DNA of 32,757 bases from a virus. The stretch's first letter is position 1. Every line of letters starts with the position of its first letter. The stretch is taken from IMG/VR virus record IMGVR_UViG_3300044621_002104, positions 1 to 32,757 of that record; one strand, given 5' to 3'. The notes under the pieces were generated by a model. It saw only the letters and a list, made by a program, of their open reading frames with translations, was not told where the DNA came from and did no database searches. Position numbers and translations under genes: made by a program. Positions 1-7,319 of this stretch are shown here, in pieces.

Positions 1-91
1 ACTCGGTGAAGACCGCAGTGAAGGTCGGGCCGCCGGCGGCGGTGAAGGACACTTCGTATTGGGCCTTTGTCAGTGGGCGCAGAATAGCCAT
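1..91 (-). CDS. N-terminal fragment of an unidentified, probably highly expressed structural protein
   Basis: The reading frame starts at an ATG whose first base is position 91 and runs off the left edge of the window, leaving about 30 codons. The N-terminus reads MAILRPLTKAQYEVSF and continues with Ala/Gly-rich residues. It follows the major capsid gene in the same orientation and is preceded by an exceptionally strong Shine-Dalgarno sequence with 7 nt between GGAGG and ATG. That points to an abundant virion protein such as a tail tube or another head protein, but the fragment is too short to identify the family. The start is well supported by the ribosome-binding site; the function is not. 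Confidence 0.7.
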   Translation of the reverse strand, partial: MAILRPLTKAQYEVSFTAAGGPTFTAVFTE

Positions 92-92
92 G

Positions 93-106
93 GGATCACC
101 TCCTTA
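93..106 (-). promoter_or_regulatory. Full-length anti-16S Shine-Dalgarno sequence
   Basis: On the plus strand these 14 bases read GGATCACCTCCTTA, identical to the 3' tail of bacterial 16S rRNA. The minus-strand mRNA can therefore pair with the whole anti-Shine-Dalgarno tail. The spacing to the ATG at 91 is optimal. No other gene in the window has so complete a match. Confidence 0.85.
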
Positions 107-119
107 GTAACTAGCCTTA

Positions 120-1175
120 TCAGGCCAGAATGTCGGTGATCATCGCGCCAGAACCGATCAGACCAGTGGTGCCGAGGCCCACGGGGTGCACAGCACGCTC
201 GACGGTGATTTCAGCACGAACCACACGACGCTCACGGATGTAGTACTCAGGACGAACGGCAGGGGTGCCGGTCAGCTGGTAGGTATAAGCGAAAGCCGGA
301 GTAGCGGCGTTAGCACCACCAGCAGGCATCACAGCGTCAGAAGGACCGTTGGGGCTGTAGAACAGCAGGACGCCGTTCTCAGGGAACACGGGCAGCAGCT
401 GACCGTTCTCGGCCAGATAGCGACCCTCAGCCACGCGGATGCCGCGCTCCAGACCGAAGTAACGAGCCAGCATGTCCACATCGATAGAATCGGCTGTGGT
501 GTACTTGATACGCTCGAGGATGCTCTGGTTGGTCAGCAGTTGGTCGAAAATGGCGGTACCGACGATCATCGAGTTCGGACGGATACCGATTTGGTACGAA
601 ACGCTACGCTTCAGAGTCAGCACAGCTTCGATCGGGTTCGAAGTGGGGTCGCTCCAAGGAGCGGCACCGGCAGAAGCACCGTAGGAGGTCTGGAACTGGG
701 TGAAGGTCTCGAAACCGAGGCCAGTCTGGGAACCGGCAACGCCGTTGTAAGGCTCGTAAGGGTTGAAGGAACCGGTCACGGTCACGACTTCAGCCACGGT
801 CTTCTCGTAGGCGTTCATCAGGCGGGACATAGCGTTGCGAGTTTCGATCGCACGCAGGTCAACCTGAGCAGGGCCTTCGCCAGCGTTCTCGATGACTTCT
901 TCGGGAAGTTCCCAAGCCACCACTTCCTGTTCCAGGGCGTAGGGCTCAGAATCGTAACGAGTCTGAACGTAAGGGATGTTGGTGCCATATGCACGACGGA
1001 AGTCGTTGATGGCGAACTGCTCTTTGCCGAAGCGCAGGATGCGGCCGGCACGAGTCGGGGTATCCACAACAGGCGCGATGAAGTTCGCGATGTTGGTGGA
1101 GGGGAGCATGAAACCTTGTGCCAGCGTAGTCAGAATAGGATCTACGCCCGCATAGGTTTGGGCTAGGTTCATCAT
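120..1175 (-). CDS. Major capsid protein
   Basis: This 351-aa protein is the best candidate for the major capsid subunit that builds the icosahedral shell. The N-terminal half has the pattern of phage capsid proteins of this size: a Pro/Thr-rich stretch ending TPTRAGRILRFGKEQF, then a long charged helix with EVIENAGEG and LRAIETRNAM, then Gly/Ser loops. It ends a head-gene run in Mu-like order: portal, protease/scaffold, MuF, decoration protein, capsid. Two adjacent ATG codons (1175 and 1172) are possible starts; a GGAG element lies about 11 nt upstream of the first. I see no clear maturation cleavage site. An HK97-like fold is inferred from context and family resemblance, not shown directly. 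Confidence 0.85.
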   Translation of the reverse strand: MMNLAQTYAGVDPILTTLAQGFMLPSTNIANFIAPVVDTPTRAGRILRFGKEQFAINDFRRAYGTNIPYVQTRYDSEPYALEQEVVAWELPEEVIENAGEGPAQVDLRAIETRNAMSRLMNAYEKTVAEVVTVTGSFNPYEPYNGVAGSQTGLGFETFTQFQTSYGASAGAAPWSDPTSNPIEAVLTLKRSVSYQIGIRPNSMIVGTAIFDQLLTNQSILERIKYTTADSIDVDMLARYFGLERGIRVAEGRYLAENGQLLPVFPENGVLLFYSPNGPSDAVMPAGGANAATPAFAYTYQLTGTPAVRPEYYIRERRVVRAEITVERAVHPVGLGTTGLIGSGAMITDILA

Positions 1176-1195
1176 GGGAGGGAGTACTCCGTAAG

Positions 1196-1224
1196 TCTAT
1201 AAAGATGATTTCAACGGGTTGCAA
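1196..1224 (-). promoter_or_regulatory. Weak sigma70-like promoter candidate before the capsid gene
   Basis: On the minus strand TTGCAA (1224-1219) and TATAGA (1201-1196) are separated by exactly 17 nt. Each hexamer differs from consensus at two positions. The predicted start would leave only a very short leader before the ribosome-binding site, which weakens the call. The -35 lies inside a perfect GGTTGCAACC palindrome that could itself be an operator. Confidence 0.22.
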
Positions 1225-1277
1225 CCGCTTGGACTTACACCCCGAAAGAGTAGCCAAGCGGTGAGCAACCAGATTAC

Positions 1278-1706
1278 TCAGCTGAACGAAACTGTCACCA
1301 TACGGCGACCACCGATGTCGATGAGGTCGCGAATGGTGGGCACAGTGCCGTCGGCTTGAACGGCGGTACCAGCGGAGCTGGCCTGACCGATGGCGTTCAC
1401 CAGCAGCGGGCTGTTGAAAGCGATGGCGCCGGAAGCGGGATCCACTTCGATCAGCAGCAGACCGGATGTGGCGACGGTGGCCAGACGGGGGCTGGCAGGA
1501 GCGTCAGCGAACAGGGGGATGAAGGCTTGGTTCACACCCAGGATGGTGGTAGGAGTTGCGCCGGGCAGGGTGCAAACGCCCATGGAGGCGCCAGCACTCA
1601 CAGCACGGAACTCACCGATGGCGACGGAAGGGTCGGCGGTGAAGGTTTCGGCGAAACGGATGTACTGCTTGCCGTAAGCAGGAGCAGCGTTAGTCGAAGT
1701 AAACAT
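1278..1706 (-). CDS. Head decoration / capsid-stabilising protein
   Basis: This 142-aa protein is rich in Ala, Gly, Val and Thr with alternating beta-strand patterns, no Cys cluster and no membrane segment. The composition, the repeated short turns (AVSAGASMGVC, AVQADGTVPT) and the position directly before the major capsid gene fit small decoration or cement proteins of the DUF2190-like type. Such proteins bind the capsid surface after expansion. It starts 65 nt after the MuF-like gene, with a GGGTAAAA element in that gap, and ends about 100 nt before the capsid gene. The role rests on composition and synteny rather than a diagnostic motif. Confidence 0.6.
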   Translation of the reverse strand: MFTSTNAAPAYGKQYIRFAETFTADPSVAIGEFRAVSAGASMGVCTLPGATPTTILGVNQAFIPLFADAPASPRLATVATSGLLLIEVDPASGAIAFNSPLLVNAIGQASSAGTAVQADGTVPTIRDLIDIGGRRMVTVSFS

Positions 1707-1763
1707 GTCTCAATTACGATTGGACTTTAATGTTGGCAAACGTGGGTTTACCAGTTGGGATGG

Positions 1764-1771
1764 TTTTACCC
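1764..1771 (-). promoter_or_regulatory. GGGTAAAA element directly after the MuF stop codon
   Basis: On the minus strand the MuF-like gene ends with TAG and is followed at once by GGGTAAAA. It is one of six same-strand copies in the window. Function unknown. Confidence 0.35.
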
Positions 1772-2545
1772 CTATCGGTACTCAATTCGACACCTGCAGC
1801 GGTCATAGCACCGACAGCCCTTGCCGGGCATCGGAAGCGAGCCGAGAGGCTGCCATCCTGAAGCGTCGTAGTTTTTGCAGTCAGGACACACACGCGGGTC
1901 GTGTCTCGAGATTCTCCTCATCTCCTTGTATCCACCATCCTGTTTGTCCATAAAGACACCCAGTTGGAAGAAACTGTAAGCGGGAGAAGAGACGTAACGA
2001 AGAACACGACCGAACAAAGAAGGCCAGGTCTTACCGACCGCCCTTTTCTGAGTCGTCTCAATGGAGGCCTGCTCAGCGGGTGATGTATCCATCCACTCTT
2101 CCGGAAAATCCGGGTCAAGATCGGGATCCACGTCTAAAACTCGGTTGAGATCAGGATCGGCAAAATCGAGAGAGTCGTCTCCGTATTTGAGAGTGCCATC
2201 ATCTAAATAGTCCTTGGTTTCTTTTAGGAAGACGTTAAGAGGAGGGAGCATGTCGCCGACGATCGACGGCCACGCTTTCTCCATTTTTTCTTTCGGCCGA
2301 CCGCTGCCCGCTCCGAGATAGACCGCCGCGAGAGCAGAAGTGAGGGTTTTGTCTACGAGAGCACGTTCGTACTCATCGAATTTCATCTGTCGGTCACGAA
2401 GACCTTTGACGATGACTCGACCCTCAGCCTCCATCCTCGCCTCCAGCTTGCCGAGGTCTGGATATTTTTTAGCCAGACGCTCAGCTTGCTTGTAGTAGGT
2501 CTCTCTCTGACGGGTGGCTAGGCCAACCATCGAGAGAAGATCCAT
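1772..2545 (-). CDS. MuF-like minor head protein
   Basis: This 257-aa protein is probably a minor capsid protein of the Mu gpF / SPP1 gp7 group, which associates with the portal inside the procapsid. The C-terminal 45 residues carry the recognisable signature: DPRVCPDC, then a GW-x-PLGSLP stretch, then PGKGCRC and DRCRC before the end. The N-terminal part is helical and charged; the middle contains an Asp/Pro-rich linker (DPDLNRVLDVDPDLDPDF). The six clustered cysteines could bind zinc. It starts 1 nt after the protease/scaffold stop, so translation is probably coupled. It is shorter than Mu gpF, suggesting that only the C-terminal MuF core and a reduced helical region are kept. Confidence 0.75.
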   Translation of the reverse strand: MDLLSMVGLATRQRETYYKQAERLAKKYPDLGKLEARMEAEGRVIVKGLRDRQMKFDEYERALVDKTLTSALAAVYLGAGSGRPKEKMEKAWPSIVGDMLPPLNVFLKETKDYLDDGTLKYGDDSLDFADPDLNRVLDVDPDLDPDFPEEWMDTSPAEQASIETTQKRAVGKTWPSLFGRVLRYVSSPAYSFFQLGVFMDKQDGGYKEMRRISRHDPRVCPDCKNYDASGWQPLGSLPMPGKGCRCYDRCRCRIEYR

Positions 2546-2546
2546 C

Positions 2547-5123
2547 TCAGGAGTACATTGCCTTCTTCAGGGCCTCGACGTAGTCGAGCTCGCCGCCAGA
2601 CTTCTCTACCATCGAGAGAGCCTTTTGGTGAGGGTCCAGGTCCACCTCATCCACGAACTTCATGGAACCACCAGCGTACTCGCTGAAGTCCACCAGGTTG
2701 GGAAGACGATCCAGGATGCTGAACAGCAGGCCAGTGGCGGTCTCACCTTCGGAGAACTCCATGGTGCCGAACTCCAGACCTTCAGCGAACTCCATGAGTT
2801 TTTTCTCGGGGATGATGGAATCCACCATCTTGCCTTGCTCATAGAGACCTTCGACGAAGCTGTGAATCTGATCGCGACGACGAGCGATCTGAGCCTCACG
2901 GTACTCGTGCTTGATGCGAGCGTTCTCGGCTTTCAGGGCCTGCAGCTCGGCGTAGAACTCACTGAACTCCTCGGACTCCGAGTAGTTCATCTTCTTGCCA
3001 CCCTTCTTGCCGCAGTCCTCTCCCATTTCCATCTCATCTTCATCGTAGTCGCACCCTTCTTTGTAGGTGGATCCGAATCCGGTCTTGGAGTAGGGGTTCT
3101 GGTCCTTCTCATGCTCGGCATAGCCGGTGCTAACACCGCTGGGGCCTGTCTCTTCAGCCACGCCACCTTCGAACTCGCCCGAGAGCATGTCCTTCTTGGA
3201 ACGAGGCATGCCAGCTTGAGCATCGACTTCGTTGTGGTCTTCGGCGAAGTGACCCTTTTCTTTCACTTCCATCGCACGCTTTTTCAGCGCGGGGGGAAGC
3301 TTGTCCATCTTGCTCTCGGCATGATCATCGGACATATGCTCCTCTTTCTCCTTCATCTTTTTCTTGATGAAGTCGGGCATTTCCTTGTGGTCGGCACCGC
3401 CGGTCACGCCGGAAGGACCTGTCACCTCTGCGGGCTCTTCGTCCTCATCGGAGTCGAAAGCACCAGGAGTCAGGGCTTTCTTACTGGACTTGGGCTCGCC
3501 TTTGTAGGACTCAGCGTGCTCAGCGTAGACTCCACCGGACTTCAGAGTTGTCTCGTTAGGACCACCCTCGAACTCGCCGGAGAGTTGCTTTTTCTTGCCT
3601 TCGGCGTAAACGCCTTCCTTGCCAGTCACCTCAGCAGGCTGGGGCTCGGCATAGTCAGCCATCACGGAACCCGGGATACCGCCACCGTGAGACTTGGGCA
3701 TCTTCTCACCGCCCTTGATGTACATCACTCGAGCGTTCTTGGCCTTAGCGACGTTCTCCACGCCAACGGCGAAGATCTCATCATCGGGCATTTCCTCGGT
3801 CTCAGTTGGGACCTTGGTCTCACCATCGACACGACCAGCAGGATTGCTGCCGGAGGCTGCTTCAGCATCGTTGACGCCGTAATCCACGTCGTCATCGTAC
3901 TGGTTGTTGTTCATCATTTGATCGCGACTCATTTCGTCGTACCGTCCTTCATCGTCAGGGTCAACATAACGACCGGTCTTACGACGGTCTTCTTCGATCT
4001 CATTGTTCTTGGCAGGGGGACGACCAGCGTCATGCTGCTCTTTGCCAGTGGAGATCTTGTCACGGCCAAAAGTGGCCTTTTCAGGAGTGGTCTTGCCTGT
4101 TTTGTAACGATCAGCCTGCTGCTCACCGCTCTTGGCGGTTTCGTAGCGGTCGTCGCCGTTGTAGCCGCCTTTAGGGCCGCCTTCGGCGTAGTTCACTTTG
4201 CCGGGCTCCATGCGGGGATTCCGCATTTTGGGAGCGTCGGCGCCACGCTCTTCGTGGTCAGTGTGCATTTCGTCTTCGTCTTCTTTGTAGACGTTCTCAA
4301 CCACCTGCGACACTTGGCCGTGGGGGGTTTTCTTCTTTTTCCGGCTGATGCCTTGTTCTTCCATGAATTCGTCCTTAGGGAACTGGTCTTCAAGATCTGC
4401 GACTGACCGAGCGTTATCCCCACGGCGTGGGCGTTCGGAAAAGTTTGCAGGGTTGCTGGGGTTTTCGATTTCGGATGCGTTGTCCTCTTGCTCCTCCACC
4501 TCAGCCGACGTGTCTTCCACTTTCTGTTCCTCCGGAGTTCCGACGGCGTCCGCGACAGCGGCACGCATCTCACCCCTGGCGAGATCGAGTTTCTCCTTGA
4601 GCATTTCAAGGGGACTCAAGTCACGAACGAGAGTTGGTCCCAGGTCCTTGTCAAACACCGTCATCGGATCGATGGCGACGGCGAAGTCATAGACTCCGAC
4701 ACGCTGATCCCATTCGGCAAAATTGAAGGGTTCCAAACCTTTCACCGCAGGGGGAGCGGCACCAAGCAGCGCCAAATGGCGAGCGGTCCACTTTCCGGGA
4801 TGCGGATTGATTTGGGAGTCTGGGGAGTAGAAGGAGATAGACACCTTTCGATAGTGTCCGTCTTTCACCAGGTCTTTCGCTACGTCAGTAAACGCAACGT
4901 TTGCGTACAGGTTATCACCCTGACGTTCAAAGCCTTTGATCCACCCGTATGAGGGCAGACTGTCAGAGTCACCCTGATGACCAAGCACAAGAGGTGCTTC
5001 GTGAATCTGGGGATCGTAGGAGGCAACGACCTGGTCTAGGTCTTTGGCACTGAAGCTTCGGGCCACACCCTGAGCTGACGTTTGATCGCCAGCCATAAAC
5101 ACATGAATGCGTTTTTGGAACAT
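2547..5123 (-). CDS. Prohead protease fused to capsid scaffold (Mu I-like), with a very long acidic linker
   Basis: This 858-aa protein has three parts. Residues 1-135 match the Mu gpI-like prohead protease family: FMAGDQTSAQG, APLVLGHQGD with His49, YGWIKGF, the YRKVSISFYS block with Ser95/Ser97, and LALLGAAPPAVKGLEPF. His49 and a Ser in the VSIS block are the likely catalytic residues. Residues about 140-690 are low-complexity, strongly acidic and repetitive (LSGEFEGG twice, AEVTG twice, TGPSGV twice). Residues about 690-858 form a charged helical scaffold with a coiled-coil stretch (LQALKAENARIKHEYREAQ). In Mu the separate scaffold Z is made from an internal start in I, and the same may occur here. 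The tripeptide [FY][AS]E recurs 14 times from residue 135 onward and may mark self-cleavage sites. The gene sits between portal and MuF genes. Confidence 0.85.
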   Translation of the reverse strand: MFQKRIHVFMAGDQTSAQGVARSFSAKDLDQVVASYDPQIHEAPLVLGHQGDSDSLPSYGWIKGFERQGDNLYANVAFTDVAKDLVKDGHYRKVSISFYSPDSQINPHPGKWTARHLALLGAAPPAVKGLEPFNFAEWDQRVGVYDFAVAIDPMTVFDKDLGPTLVRDLSPLEMLKEKLDLARGEMRAAVADAVGTPEEQKVEDTSAEVEEQEDNASEIENPSNPANFSERPRRGDNARSVADLEDQFPKDEFMEEQGISRKKKKTPHGQVSQVVENVYKEDEDEMHTDHEERGADAPKMRNPRMEPGKVNYAEGGPKGGYNGDDRYETAKSGEQQADRYKTGKTTPEKATFGRDKISTGKEQHDAGRPPAKNNEIEEDRRKTGRYVDPDDEGRYDEMSRDQMMNNNQYDDDVDYGVNDAEAASGSNPAGRVDGETKVPTETEEMPDDEIFAVGVENVAKAKNARVMYIKGGEKMPKSHGGGIPGSVMADYAEPQPAEVTGKEGVYAEGKKKQLSGEFEGGPNETTLKSGGVYAEHAESYKGEPKSSKKALTPGAFDSDEDEEPAEVTGPSGVTGGADHKEMPDFIKKKMKEKEEHMSDDHAESKMDKLPPALKKRAMEVKEKGHFAEDHNEVDAQAGMPRSKKDMLSGEFEGGVAEETGPSGVSTGYAEHEKDQNPYSKTGFGSTYKEGCDYDEDEMEMGEDCGKKGGKKMNYSESEEFSEFYAELQALKAENARIKHEYREAQIARRRDQIHSFVEGLYEQGKMVDSIIPEKKLMEFAEGLEFGTMEFSEGETATGLLFSILDRLPNLVDFSEYAGGSMKFVDEVDLDPHQKALSMVEKSGGELDYVEALKKAMYS

Positions 5124-5205
5124 GACTCTTACTTAACAACGACGGGTTTATTGGGGGTGCGAAACTTTGTCTCCCCTGGTAGTTTCCGTCGAATGACTGA
5201 GAGAG

Positions 5206-5213
5206 TTTTACCC
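5206..5213 (-). promoter_or_regulatory. GGGTAAAA element directly after the portal stop codon
   Basis: The portal gene ends TGA and is followed without a gap by GGGTAAAA on the coding strand. It lies about 85 nt upstream of the protease/scaffold start. It is one of six such sites; function unknown. Confidence 0.35.
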
Positions 5214-6629
5214 TCAACCAAAGATTTCGTCGTAGAGATCATCATCGTCAGATGATTCTGAAACGGCTTCATCTTCGGTTATTTTCTCATCTCCAAAGGG
5301 TTTCTCTTCACCGCCGAAGATCTTGTCATAGAGATCACCGTCTGCCTCAGGATCGTAAGATTCTGGAGTTCCTTCGACCTCAGCTTGAGGCGCCGCGGCT
5401 TGGAAATCCTCTTCATCAGCCAGGTCAACTTTGAAGTGATTTTGAATCCATTCTTTCTTCGGTTTGTAGCCCGACTGAATCATCAGGCTCACGTCAGCCA
5501 TCGTCAAGGTGGATTCTTCGAGACGGAATTGACGACTGATTGTTGGTGCCTCGACATTGACACCGAAGTTCAGATCGACGATCCAGCGGATGAGGGTGTC
5601 GCTCAAAGTCTGTGAAATCAGCTGGGAAAGCTCGGAAGCGCGGATGACACGGACCAAGTTTGCCACCTGAGAAGAAGCACGAGAGCCAGCTTCGGCTGTG
5701 CCTGCTTCATCCTCACCACACACCAACAGGGAAATCTCCTTGTCGATATACTCGATGAGATTCATGAAGATATCAGCTGAACCTGACGGATTGAGGAATT
5801 CGAGTTCGTATCCCTCAGGTAGAATCATCGCTGTCTCTTGAGACAGGTTGGAGAGGTGGTCATACAGAGTGTCGATCTCAACATTGGAGGCTGAGAGAGG
5901 AGCTTTTGCGATCGCGGTTGGCGTTGCGTAACGATCGCCGTACAGAACATAAGACTCGATAGCACGACGACGAAACTTAACGATCGGATACAGAATCCTG
6001 CCCAGTCCGGTACCATAGGGATCTCCAGTGTGCGAGAGCCAATAACGTTGAATGATGAACTTGCGAGCGGGAAGCTCGATGCCTTCAAACATTCGGTTGA
6101 AGGTCAGCACACGCATTGTGAAACCGGTGTCGGCTTCTTCCGATTCCTGGAACACAAAACGACGCTGGTCGCGGATGCGAACATCAAATGGGATGATGCC
6201 CTGTTTCGTCTTCTTCCACATCACCTCACCGACGGAGAATCCACAGACGAGCGCCTCACCGAGTCCTTTGTAGAGATCGTCAATGTCGAGAGAGGAAAGT
6301 GCCTGCTCAACGTAGTCCTTGACGGCAAGATCGCCCGGCTTTTCGGAAGCGGGGGTGATGAGCCAGTCTCGGGCTGTGATCTCCTGCATCAGTTTCATGA
6401 ACGACGCCTGGACTGAAGAGTCCCACAGTAGTCGTTTGTAGATGACGAGGGCGCGGTTGCCGCCCTTCTGAATGATGAGGTCGTCGTCTGGACGGACAAT
6501 CGTGTTCCCCTGTCCCGTGAAGGGAGAGGAACTGCCGAACATGTAGATCGACGATAAATTGTACGGATCTGTTGTATACTTAGCGACTTCACCCTGTGGA
6601 ACGGGCGGGATTTGGAAACGTTTCGCCAT
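5214..6629 (-). CDS. Portal protein (Mu gp29-like, DUF935 family)
   Basis: This 471-aa protein forms the dodecameric portal at the unique capsid vertex through which DNA is packaged. Family blocks appear in the expected order: RDQRRFVFQESE, LPARKFIIQRYW, GDPYGTGLGRILYP, FRRRAIESYVLYGDRYATPTA, and IPxG-type ILPEGYELEFLNPSG. The C-terminus is an acidic tail containing two copies of DLYDxIFG, one at the very end. The gene overlaps the gp25-like gene by 1 nt (TAATG), which decides the start. It heads the head-gene cluster, although tail genes lie upstream of it. Length is close to that of other Mu-type portals. Confidence 0.92.
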   Translation of the reverse strand: MAKRFQIPPVPQGEVAKYTTDPYNLSSIYMFGSSSPFTGQGNTIVRPDDDLIIQKGGNRALVIYKRLLWDSSVQASFMKLMQEITARDWLITPASEKPGDLAVKDYVEQALSSLDIDDLYKGLGEALVCGFSVGEVMWKKTKQGIIPFDVRIRDQRRFVFQESEEADTGFTMRVLTFNRMFEGIELPARKFIIQRYWLSHTGDPYGTGLGRILYPIVKFRRRAIESYVLYGDRYATPTAIAKAPLSASNVEIDTLYDHLSNLSQETAMILPEGYELEFLNPSGSADIFMNLIEYIDKEISLLVCGEDEAGTAEAGSRASSQVANLVRVIRASELSQLISQTLSDTLIRWIVDLNFGVNVEAPTISRQFRLEESTLTMADVSLMIQSGYKPKKEWIQNHFKVDLADEEDFQAAAPQAEVEGTPESYDPEADGDLYDKIFGGEEKPFGDEKITEDEAVSESSDDDDLYDEIFG

Positions 6630-7000
6630 TAGATGCTCAGGGTGAATGAGAGTTGCGGTTGCGGAACTCCGTTGATGTAATATGTGATGATGACTCTATA
6701 TAAACCACTGTCAGAGCCGGACCAATCGCCAGTGACGGTCACAGCGCTCAATTCCGGAACATCTTGTTCGATGGCTTGTTGAAATTGAGAGTTGATGACT
6801 GATGGCTTTATGACTTGGAAGATGAAGTCGTCTGTGCCATAGCTCGCTCTCATCACTCGCTCATACCAGCGAGTTTCAACGACCGAAAGCACGTGTTGAC
6901 TCACGAGATCGAGATCTGCGGAGACGGCAAGACTGCCATTCGATAGTGTGAGGGGATATGTCAGCCCCTGAATTCTTGGCTGAAGCGGATTAACACTCAT
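6629..7000 (-). CDS. Baseplate wedge protein, GPW/gp25 family
   Basis: This 123-aa protein belongs to the T4 gp25 / P2 gpW baseplate wedge group, a lysozyme-like structural fold that nucleates sheath assembly. The characteristic pattern is present: GLTYPLTLSNGSLAVS, an LDLVSQHVLSVV helix, ETRWYERVMRASYGTDDFIF, an N-SQFQQAIEQDVPEL helix, and a final VTVTGDW-YRVIITYYING strand pair. The Glu-Arg-Val-Met-Arg...Tyr-Gly core is the family hallmark. It overlaps the upstream ribbon-helix-helix gene by 4 nt (ATGA) and the portal gene by 1 nt. Its presence near the sheath supports a contractile tail. Confidence 0.85.
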   Translation of the reverse strand: MSVNPLQPRIQGLTYPLTLSNGSLAVSADLDLVSQHVLSVVETRWYERVMRASYGTDDFIFQVIKPSVINSQFQQAIEQDVPELSAVTVTGDWSGSDSGLYRVIITYYINGVPQPQLSFTLSI

Positions 7001-7305
7001 CGACGATACCGTTTGGCCATTTCAGAATTGAGTTTCATCATGCGGGAGCTTTTCTCCCTGAGGTCTATCTTTGCGTCTGCCACTCTTCCCAGTTCCTCGC
7101 GGAGTTTGTCAAGCGGCAGAGAGATATAGAGGACTGGTTCGAACAGCTCGTGTCGCTGTTCGGTGTGAGTCTCAGGTTCCCTTTCTTCGGACTCTTCAAG
7201 AATGCGGGCGCAGAGGGCGCTCAAAGAGACGCCCTCCATTGCCGCACGTTGTTTGAGCTTCGAGTGAAGGGAATCCTCGACGTTGAATAGAATTCGTTTC
7301 GCCAT
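6997..7305 (-). CDS. Ribbon-helix-helix (Arc/CopG-type) protein
   Basis: The 102-aa protein begins MAKRILFNVEDSLHSKLKQR, then MEGVSLSALCARILEE. This is the strand-helix-helix pattern of Arc/CopG-type DNA-binding proteins, which act as dimers and insert the N-terminal strand into the major groove. The C-terminal 60 residues are charged and helical and unassigned. I place the start at 7305 because AAAGGGGAATCC precedes that ATG at normal distance. An ATG at 7320 overlapping the sheath stop (TGATG) would add five residues. A putative DNA-binding protein between sheath and baseplate genes is unusual; it may regulate late transcription or be a structural adaptor of the same fold. Confidence 0.7.
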   Translation of the reverse strand: MAKRILFNVEDSLHSKLKQRAAMEGVSLSALCARILEESEEREPETHTEQRHELFEPVLYISLPLDKLREELGRVADAKIDLREKSSRMMKLNSEMAKRYRR

Positions 7306-7319
7306 GGATTCCCCTTTCA

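Noticed and set aside
93-106. Remnant of a 16S rRNA 3' end
   Set aside because: Only 14 bases match, the next bases do not continue the rRNA, and the position and spacing to an ATG fit a ribosome-binding site.
186-1166. Plus-strand open frame of 326 codons opposite the capsid gene
   Set aside because: No ribosome-binding site or recognisable domain; fully covered by the capsid gene, which fits the surrounding gene order.
2514-4406. Plus-strand open frame of 630 codons opposite the protease/scaffold gene
   Set aside because: It mirrors the acidic low-complexity region on the other strand (Glu/Asp codons read as Leu/Phe/Val), giving a false membrane-like protein without a start signal.
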